This document shows positions 33,839 through 39,319 of a DNA stretch of 39,319 nt, piece by piece (the stretch's first letter is position 1; each line of letters opens with the position of its first letter). Where the stretch lies: contig JAUJOO010000001.1 in the NCBI GenBank assembly GCA_030447585.1, positions 1-39,319 on the forward strand. The letters run 5' to 3'. Position numbers and translations under genes: made by a program. Source of the stretch: Nocardioidaceae bacterium. GTDB lineage: Bacteria > Actinomycetota > Actinomycetes > Propionibacteriales > Nocardioidaceae. The notes below the pieces were generated by a model. It was not told where the DNA came from. It saw only the letters and a program-made list of their open reading frames with translations, and made no database searches.

Positions 33839-33844
33839 TACGGT
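33839..33844 (+). promoter_or_regulatory. -10 box of a predicted leaderless promoter (plsC)
   Basis: TACGGT lies 6 bases before GTG 33851 and directly follows the palindromic operator. Confidence 0.55.
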
Positions 33845-33850
33845 GAGCGC

Positions 33851-34615
33851 GTGCGTGACATCACCTATCCGCCGATCATCGTCACGGCCAAGGCAGCGTT
33901 CAAGCTGCTCGGTCTGCGCTTCCAGATCCACGGTGACGAACACGTACCCACCACGGGTGGGGCAGTTTTGGCGGTCAACCACATCAGCTATGTCGACTTC
34001 ATCTTCGGCGGCCTTGCGACGCAACGCTCGAAACGCCTGGTGCGGTTCATGGCGAAGCGGGAGCTCTTCGACCACCGGGTGACAGGTCCGATCATGAGGT
34101 CGCTGCACCACATCGAGGTCGACCGGGCAGACGGCGCGAAGTCCTACCAGACCGCCCTCGACCATCTCGCCGCTGATGAGGTCGTTGGCGTCTTCCCTGA
34201 GGCGACGATCAGCCGGAGCTTCGAGCTCAAGGAGTTCAAGAGCGGAACAGTTCGTCTTGCCCAGGAGGCCGCAGTGCCTATCGTGCCGCTGATCTTGTGG
34301 GGCACCCAGCGGATCTACACGAAAGACCAGCCGCGCGACCTCTCGCGCGGCAAGACGCTTTCGTTGACTGTCGGTGAACCCATCAGTGTGGCGGGCGGCA
34401 ACGCGGTGGCCGAAACCACCAGGCTCCGCCAGCAGATGGCTCAGATGCTTGCGGAGACCATCCGCGCCTACCCGGACCACGTAGACGGCGCCTGGTGGGT
34501 GCCGCGGGCGTTTGGCGGTACGGCGCCGACACCCGCGGAGGCGGAGCGCCTCGACGCCGAAGAGCAGCGCCGACGAGCCGAAGCTCGTCGGGCCAAGCGT
34601 CAAGGGGCAAAGTGA
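33851..34615 (+). CDS. plsC: 1-acyl-sn-glycerol-3-phosphate acyltransferase family protein
   Basis: Membrane-associated acyltransferase of phospholipid synthesis, 254 residues. HX4D motif H44-ISYV-D49 within AVNHISYVDF, FPEAT at 115-119 (the family's EGTRS-like block III), and VPIVPLILWGTQRI (block IV). The C-terminus is a charged helix rich in Arg, Glu and Ala. Start GTG 33851 is set by the leaderless promoter. The gene is preceded by the same palindrome as the desaturase gene, so membrane-lipid control is likely. Divergent from pfkB. Confidence 0.9.
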   Translation: MRDITYPPIIVTAKAAFKLLGLRFQIHGDEHVPTTGGAVLAVNHISYVDFIFGGLATQRSKRLVRFMAKRELFDHRVTGPIMRSLHHIEVDRADGAKSYQTALDHLAADEVVGVFPEATISRSFELKEFKSGTVRLAQEAAVPIVPLILWGTQRIYTKDQPRDLSRGKTLSLTVGEPISVAGGNAVAETTRLRQQMAQMLAETIRAYPDHVDGAWWVPRAFGGTAPTPAEAERLDAEEQRRRAEARRAKRQGAK

Positions 34616-34762
34616 ACGACACTTGTCCAGCGCCGGTCGGCCGATGGCGGGCCTACCGGGAAGACAGTGAACGGCACCGCCAGCGGACGCGCTGTCGAAC
34701 CGTAGTCGACGAACTCCAAAACTGCGCCCATGTCGCCCGGACACGGATGGAAGGCTGAGACC

Positions 34763-35251
34763 ATGTCGCTGCTCGACACGCCCATCGGCCGCCTTGACGG
34801 CTCTGCGGCCACCTTGGGAGAACTCACGGGCGGCCAGGTGGCGCTCGTCGTGAACGTGGCATCCCGTTGTGGGCTCACGCCGCAGTACGCCGCCTTGGAG
34901 CGGCTGCACGAGACCTATGCGAACCGCGGCTTCACCGTCGTGGGTGTTCCCTGCAACCAGTTCGGTGCGCAAGAGCCCGGCACTCCGAACGAGATCGCAC
35001 AGTTCTGCTCCTCCACGTATGGCGTCACGTTCCCGATGGCCGCCAAGACCGACGTGAACGGTGCAACGCGTCATCCTGTGTACGACATCCTCACCTCGGC
35101 CGCCGACCCCGAAGGCGAGCGAGGTGACGTCCAGTGGAACTTCGAGAAGTTTCTCCTCACCGCAGACGGGCAAGTCGTGGCTCGTTACCGCCCCGAGGTA
35201 CAGCCGGACGACTCCTCCATCACCGACGCCATCGAGCGTCAACTGGGCTGA
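34763..35251 (+). CDS. Glutathione peroxidase family protein
   Basis: 162-residue thiol peroxidase. Peroxidatic cysteine C36 (NVASRCGLTPQY; Cys not Sec), Q70 (CNQFGAQEPG) and W125 (VQWNFEKFL) complete the catalytic set. PCNQFGAQEPGT also holds C64, and FCSSTYG holds C82, the usual resolving cysteine of thioredoxin-dependent members. Actinobacteria lack glutathione, so thioredoxin is the likely electron donor. ATG 34763 follows GGAAGG by about 9 bases. Confidence 0.93.
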   Translation: MSLLDTPIGRLDGSAATLGELTGGQVALVVNVASRCGLTPQYAALERLHETYANRGFTVVGVPCNQFGAQEPGTPNEIAQFCSSTYGVTFPMAAKTDVNGATRHPVYDILTSAADPEGERGDVQWNFEKFLLTADGQVVARYRPEVQPDDSSITDAIERQLG

Positions 35252-35356
35252 CGGAAGGGGAACGTCGCGGCAGACTCGCCCACCGAGCATCGGCCGCTGG
35301 AGTATCGCACTCACCGCCGGCGATTTTGCCTTGACGCCGCTGGCAGCGTTTGCCAC

Positions 35357-36097
35357 ATGTCACTGCGTTTACATGAGATCGCCGAGTCCAACCACCGCAT
35401 CCAGAACCCGTTTACCGAGGACAAGCTCATGCTTCTCGGCGAAGTCACCCGGGTCGGGCCACATACGCGCATGCTGGACATCGCCTGCGGCAAGGGCGAG
35501 CTCCTTTGCCGATGGGCCGCGAGGCACCGCGTGTCAGGACACGGAGTGGACTTCAGCAACGTCTTCCTCGAGGCTGCGAAGGCACGTGCGACCGAACTCG
35601 GAGTTGCAGATCGCTTGTCCTTCTCTCAGGGGGACGCGGAGTTCTACACAACGGACGAACGCTTCGGCGTTGTCTCCTGCATCGGTGCCATGTGGTTCGC
35701 CGGCGGCTTCGACCAGAGCCTGGAAGCGTTGCGTGGCTGGGCCGCGGATGAGGCGCTGGTCCTCGTCGGCCACCCGTACTGGACCGAGGAGCCGCCGGAA
35801 GGTGCCTACGAGGCGTTCGACCCCGACCGGACCGAGAATTCGAGTCTGGTGGGAACCCTCGACAGGTTCAACCGACACGGCATGGAGTTGGTCGAGATGG
35901 TGTTGGCGGACGGCGACTCCTGGGACCGTTACGACGCGGCGCACTGGTGGACCATCAGTGAGTGGTTGCGCGCCAACCTCGACGATCCAGACCATGCCGC
36001 GATGCGAGAGTTCCTCGAGACGTGGCAGCGCCGCTACCTCGAGTACGGCCGCCGCTACCTCGGCTGGGGTGTGTTCGTTCTCCGACAGGCTCGCTGA
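35357..36097 (+). CDS. Class I SAM-dependent methyltransferase
   Basis: 246 residues. Motif I LDIACGKGELLCRWA (about 40-54) is the SAM-binding loop, with motif II-like GVDFSNVFLEAAKARA and QGDAEFY after it. The C-terminal half has many Trp and Tyr residues (WWTISEWLRANL, RRYLEYGRRYLGWG). No substrate can be assigned. ATG 35357 lacks a strong Shine-Dalgarno sequence. Follows the GPx gene by 105 bases. Confidence 0.88.
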   Translation: MSLRLHEIAESNHRIQNPFTEDKLMLLGEVTRVGPHTRMLDIACGKGELLCRWAARHRVSGHGVDFSNVFLEAAKARATELGVADRLSFSQGDAEFYTTDERFGVVSCIGAMWFAGGFDQSLEALRGWAADEALVLVGHPYWTEEPPEGAYEAFDPDRTENSSLVGTLDRFNRHGMELVEMVLADGDSWDRYDAAHWWTISEWLRANLDDPDHAAMREFLETWQRRYLEYGRRYLGWGVFVLRQAR

Positions 36098-36234
36098 CTT
36101 GGATGTGGAGCCGCGCTGGTGGCCGCCGGCGGCCGACCGCACTCCGCGTGCACGCAGGGCGCTGATCGGACACGTCCGGCGGTAAGAAGGCGAATGATGG
36201 CCGCTGCGTGCCCCTGGCTGCCACACTGACCGTC

Positions 36235-36888
36235 ATGGTCATCGAAACCCCAGTGGCACCTACCCACGACGAGGCTGAAGCGGCCCGCTCGGCTCGACGC
36301 GGCCTGATCATGTCGGCCGTCGTGCTCGCGGCGACCGTTATCCAGCTGGTAGCGGCGACGTTCTTCGTCCCCGACCTGCCGCAGTTCGAGGGCAAGGGCT
36401 TCGGCGATCGCCTCATCGCCTACCCGCTGATGATGCTGGCCGCCCCCGCGCTCTGGTGGCTCGTACGACGTCTGCGGGGCTCGACGTACCCGATGCCCTG
36501 GGTCGGCTTCGCGCTGATCATGACGCCGTTCCTCATCGACGTGAGCGGTAACACGCTCAACTTCTACGACACCCTGCTGTGGTGGGACGACGCGAACCAC
36601 TTCTTCAACTGGATCCTGTTGTGCTGGGGTTTCGGGCTCCTCATCATCCGCGGCTTCGTCGGACCCTTGTGGACGCTGGTCCTGGTGATAGCCGGCGTGG
36701 GGGCGCTGCTCGCGATCGGCTGGGAGATCGGAGAGTTCTTCTCCTTCATCCGGCACGGCACCGAGTACGACACGGCGTACGAAGACACGCTGGGGGACGA
36801 GGGTCTGGGCACCCTGGGCGGTCTCATAGCTGCTCTCGGGGTGGCGCGGTCTCACGGCCTGCGGCGCTCAGGCCCAACCGGTCCCTGA
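36235..36888 (+). CDS. DUF2238/YjdF-like integral membrane protein
   Basis: 217 residues from ATG 36235 (CACACT box 7 bases upstream). Hydrophobic segments near 24-46, 62-78, 88-104, 124-142 and 147-165. Acidic/aromatic patterns between helices, FYDTLLWWDDANHFFNWIL and WEIGEFFSFIRHGTEYDTAYEDTLGD, resemble the DUF2238 (YjdF) family, which has an Asp-His helix motif and a conserved WExxE. Function unknown. Its stop codon is directly followed by the malQ start with no gap. Confidence 0.75.
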   Translation: MVIETPVAPTHDEAEAARSARRGLIMSAVVLAATVIQLVAATFFVPDLPQFEGKGFGDRLIAYPLMMLAAPALWWLVRRLRGSTYPMPWVGFALIMTPFLIDVSGNTLNFYDTLLWWDDANHFFNWILLCWGFGLLIIRGFVGPLWTLVLVIAGVGALLAIGWEIGEFFSFIRHGTEYDTAYEDTLGDEGLGTLGGLIAALGVARSHGLRRSGPTGP

Positions 36889-38745
36889 GTGAGCACCGAC
36901 GCGGAGAACCTGCTGCGGCCCGACGAGTGGGGCGTTCACCGCCGTTGGGTCGACGCACTCGACAACGTGCGCGAGGTACCTGCGGAGGTAGTCGACCATC
37001 TCCGAGCGATCATCGGCACGCCACCCGCAGACCTCGAGGAGCGGGCACCGATCGTGACCCGTCCGGGGTGCGAGCTCGGCCTGGGCCGGATGGAGGTGAG
37101 CTGCGAGGACGGTGGCTCACGCGTCATCGACGGTGCGCTTCCCAGCGACTTCCCGCTCGGCTATCACTCCGTTCGTACGGCGGCCGGAGTCGACCGGCAG
37201 CTGATCGTGTCGCCGGGCCGGTGCTGGCTCCCCACGGGCTGGAGGGCGTGGGGGTGGTCGGTGCAGCTCTACGCGGCCCGTTCGCGGGCCAGCTGGGGGA
37301 TCGGCGACCTGGGTGACCTGCGGGCTATCCGTGAGTGGTCCGAAGGGCTCGGTGCCGGGTTCCTGCTCGTCAACCCGTTGCATGCTGTCGCGCCGACTCT
37401 CCCGCAAGAAGCCAGTCCGTATCTACCGGCGACCCGCCGATTCCGCAACCCGATCTACCTCCGCGTCGAGGCGGTCCCGGGCGCCGAACGGGTCGACCTG
37501 TTCCCCTGGTCTGGTCAAGCGACGGCGTACGACGATGGGGCACTCGTCGACCGCGACTCGGTGTGGCAGCTGAAGCGTTCGGCGCTGGCGGCGATCTTCC
37601 AGGCAAGCGGAGTCAGTGACGAATGCTCGGCGTGGTGCTCCGAGCAGGGCCAGCCGCTGGGCGACTTCGCCACCTGGTCAGCGCTCGCGGACGCTCACGG
37701 GCCAGACTGGCGCCGTTGGCCCGCCACGCTGCAGCAGCCGACCTCACCCGAGGTGGCCGCCTTCGCTGCCGAGCACTCTCGGGACATCCAGTTCCACAGC
37801 TGGCTGCAATGGCTCGTCGATGCCCAGCTGCGTAACGCCAGCGGTGATCTCAACGTCCTGCAGGACCTACCGATCGGCGTGGACGGCGGCGGTGCTGACG
37901 CCTGGGCGTGGCAAGAGACGTTGGCGCGCGACGTGCAGGCCGGAGCACCTCCCGACGTCTTCAACCCCGGCGGGCAGCGCTGGGGTTCTCCGCCGTTCGT
38001 TCCCTGGCGGCTGCGCGAGGCCGGGTACCGGCCGTTCATCGAGGCGATCCGCGCCACGATCGCAGCCGCCGGCGGCATCCGCATCGACCACGTGATGGGC
38101 CTGTTTCGGCTGTGGTGGGTCCCCGATGGTGGCTCACCGACTGAGGGCGCATACGTTCGCTATCCCAGCGTCGACCTGCTCGACATCGTCGCCCTGGAGA
38201 GTCACCGGGCAGCGTCGTTGGTGGTCGGTGAGGATCTCGGCACCGTCGAGGACGGTGTGAGAGAGACGCTGGCCGACCATCGGATCTTGTCGTACCGCTT
38301 GCTGTTCTTCGAAGACGATGACCCGACTGAGTGGCCGACGACGGCCATGGCCGCGGTGACGACGCACGACCTGCCGACCGTTGCGGGCCTGTGGACCGGC
38401 ACCGATGTGGAAGAGCAGGCCCGGTGCGCCGATACGCCGCGAGAGCAGTTGGAGCGAGGCAGGCAGCAGCTGTTGTCGCGGTGGCGCGGACCGGCAGGAC
38501 TGTCCGGCGAGGAGTCGGCCGCGCAGGCGACCTTGGCTGCCTACCGAAGGCTCGGGAGAGCACCGTGCGTGTTGGTCTCGGCGACGCTTGAGGATGCGGT
38601 GGGCGAAGAGCGACGACCCAACATGCCGGGTGTGGCGCGCCCCGAGAACTGGTGCGTGCCGTTGAGGGTCGCCGTGGACGACCTAGCTGCGGTGTCGACG
38701 GTGCGTGCCCTGACCGACGCGCTGCGAGACGCGGTCGTGGACTAG
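36889..38745 (+). CDS. malQ: 4-alpha-glucanotransferase
   Basis: GH77 amylomaltase that reshuffles alpha-1,4-glucans in glycogen/maltodextrin metabolism, 618 residues from GTG 36889. Motifs: ARSRASWGIGDLGDL (N-terminal TIM-barrel start), QEASPYLPATRRFRNPIYL, RIDHVMGLFRLWWVP (catalytic aspartate), GEDLGTVEDGVRETL (acid/base glutamate) and TTHDLPTVAGLW (transition-state aspartate). About 130 N-terminal residues precede the catalytic domain, as usual in actinobacteria. Directly abuts the membrane protein gene. Confidence 0.94.
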   Translation: MSTDAENLLRPDEWGVHRRWVDALDNVREVPAEVVDHLRAIIGTPPADLEERAPIVTRPGCELGLGRMEVSCEDGGSRVIDGALPSDFPLGYHSVRTAAGVDRQLIVSPGRCWLPTGWRAWGWSVQLYAARSRASWGIGDLGDLRAIREWSEGLGAGFLLVNPLHAVAPTLPQEASPYLPATRRFRNPIYLRVEAVPGAERVDLFPWSGQATAYDDGALVDRDSVWQLKRSALAAIFQASGVSDECSAWCSEQGQPLGDFATWSALADAHGPDWRRWPATLQQPTSPEVAAFAAEHSRDIQFHSWLQWLVDAQLRNASGDLNVLQDLPIGVDGGGADAWAWQETLARDVQAGAPPDVFNPGGQRWGSPPFVPWRLREAGYRPFIEAIRATIAAAGGIRIDHVMGLFRLWWVPDGGSPTEGAYVRYPSVDLLDIVALESHRAASLVVGEDLGTVEDGVRETLADHRILSYRLLFFEDDDPTEWPTTAMAAVTTHDLPTVAGLWTGTDVEEQARCADTPREQLERGRQQLLSRWRGPAGLSGEESAAQATLAAYRRLGRAPCVLVSATLEDAVGEERRPNMPGVARPENWCVPLRVAVDDLAAVSTVRALTDALRDAVVD

Positions 38746-38776
38746 TCGGTATGCCGCCGCCGGCGCGCTTCGCAGG

Positions 38777-39145
38777 CTAGCTGGGTGCCTGCTGGTCGGC
38801 GAGCTTGGCCCGGATCTCATCCATGTCCGCGCTCTTGACGGCTTCGATGAGCTGGTCCACAGCGGGCGCAGGCAGGGCGCCAGGCTGGGAGAACAGCAAG
38901 ATGCCGTCGCGGAACGCCATCAGCGTAGGGATCGAGCTGATCCCGAGCCCACCAGAAAGCTGGGGCTCTGCCTCGGTGTCCACCTTCGCAAAGGTGACAT
39001 CGGTATGCCGCTCGGAGGCCGCCTCGAAGATCGGACCGAACTGACGGCAGGGACCGCACCACTGTGCCCAGAAGTCGACCAGGACGATCCCATCGGACTC
39101 GATGGCCTCCTTGAAGCTGTCCAACGTCAGATTCTTGGTACTCAT
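38777..39145 (-). CDS. trxA: Thioredoxin
   Basis: 122 residues. Active site W29-C30-G31-P32-C33 in VDFWAQWCGPCRQFGP; cis-proline in SSIPTLMAF. The C-terminal helix AVKSADMDEIRAKLADQ is somewhat longer than in E. coli thioredoxin. ATG 39145 is preceded by GGGAGAG; the upstream open frame to 39280 is not protein-like. Convergent with malQ. A natural donor for the glutathione-peroxidase-like enzyme at 34763. Confidence 0.94.
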   Translation of the reverse strand: MSTKNLTLDSFKEAIESDGIVLVDFWAQWCGPCRQFGPIFEAASERHTDVTFAKVDTEAEPQLSGGLGISSIPTLMAFRDGILLFSQPGALPAPAVDQLIEAVKSADMDEIRAKLADQQAPS

Positions 39146-39319
39146 CGCCTCTACTCTCCCTCCCGGGTTACCGACTCCGTACAACGCTGCGGCCGCGTGA
39201 TCTGTTCCGCGTCCCGGTCGTCCGGCGGACCCCGCCGAGCCGACGGTCGTGGCCACGATGTCCCTTCTCTGCGCCGGCACCCGGTCGCCGGTACCGTACC
39301 CAGTAGGAGAGCCACGCCC

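Noticed and set aside
33488-35356. A 622-codon open frame on the minus strand
   Set aside because: It runs antisense through pfkB, plsC and GPx, which have clear catalytic motifs; its translation has no domain pattern and is the usual GC-rich shadow frame.

Overview
The window comes from a high-GC Gram-positive bacterium (Actinomycetota). Evidence: a WhiB-family regulator, actinobacterial gene neighbourhoods (two Get3/ArsA-like ATPases, WhiB4-like protein, PASTA penicillin-binding protein; a tadA-associated protein; DUF5063 beside recR), GC-rich codon use, frequent GTG/TTG starts, and many genes with a TANNNT-type -10 box only 6-7 bases before the start codon, as expected for leaderless mRNAs. 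The genus cannot be fixed from the sequence alone.

Layout. 1-1261 (-): a two-subunit 3-oxoacid CoA-transferase, subunit B cut by the window edge. 1499-8477: the bagA-bagB-like ATPase pair, whiB4-like gene, bifunctional PBP with PASTA domain, yqeY and a frameshifted metallophosphoesterase; the order resembles M. tuberculosis Rv3679-Rv3683. 8514-9386: tRNA-Pro(CGG), a membrane protein and a striking tandem/inverted repeat. 9415-17939 (-): asd, lysC, DUF5063, recR, a K+ channel, an acyl-ACP desaturase, ybaB, dnaX and the SRP RNA. 18060-20713: tRNA-Ser(GGA), a small ParB/sulfiredoxin-like protein, a LytR_C protein and a cation/H+ antiporter. 20873-23764: a decayed stretch with a frameshifted DUF427 gene, a TetR remnant, an intact cupin and a P-loop kinase-like gene. 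23765-25624: tRNA-Ser(CGA), tadA, its associated gene, upp. 25656-28460 (-): pntB, pntAb and a frameshifted pntAA. 28485-29760: a small accessory islet with a KTSC protein, two tiny coupled ORFs, an AT-rich inverted repeat and a dead integrase C-terminus. 29768-39145: menB, a C45 peptidase-like hydrolase, an ACT protein, a PfkB kinase, plsC, glutathione peroxidase, methyltransferase, a DUF2238-like membrane protein, malQ and thioredoxin.

Themes. Lysine/threonine-family precursor synthesis (lysC-asd), recombination and replication (dnaX-ybaB, recR), redox balance (pntAB, GPx, thioredoxin, WhiB4-like), lipid synthesis (desaturase, PlsC) and cell wall (PBP). The best candidate for something undescribed is a nearly identical 20-bp palindrome (18/20 bases) placed at the promoters of the desaturase and of plsC, 18.5 kb apart, which suggests one repressor coordinating membrane lipid genes. 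Several genes carry single-base frameshifts; some may be assembly errors and this should be kept in mind when reading the pseudogene calls.
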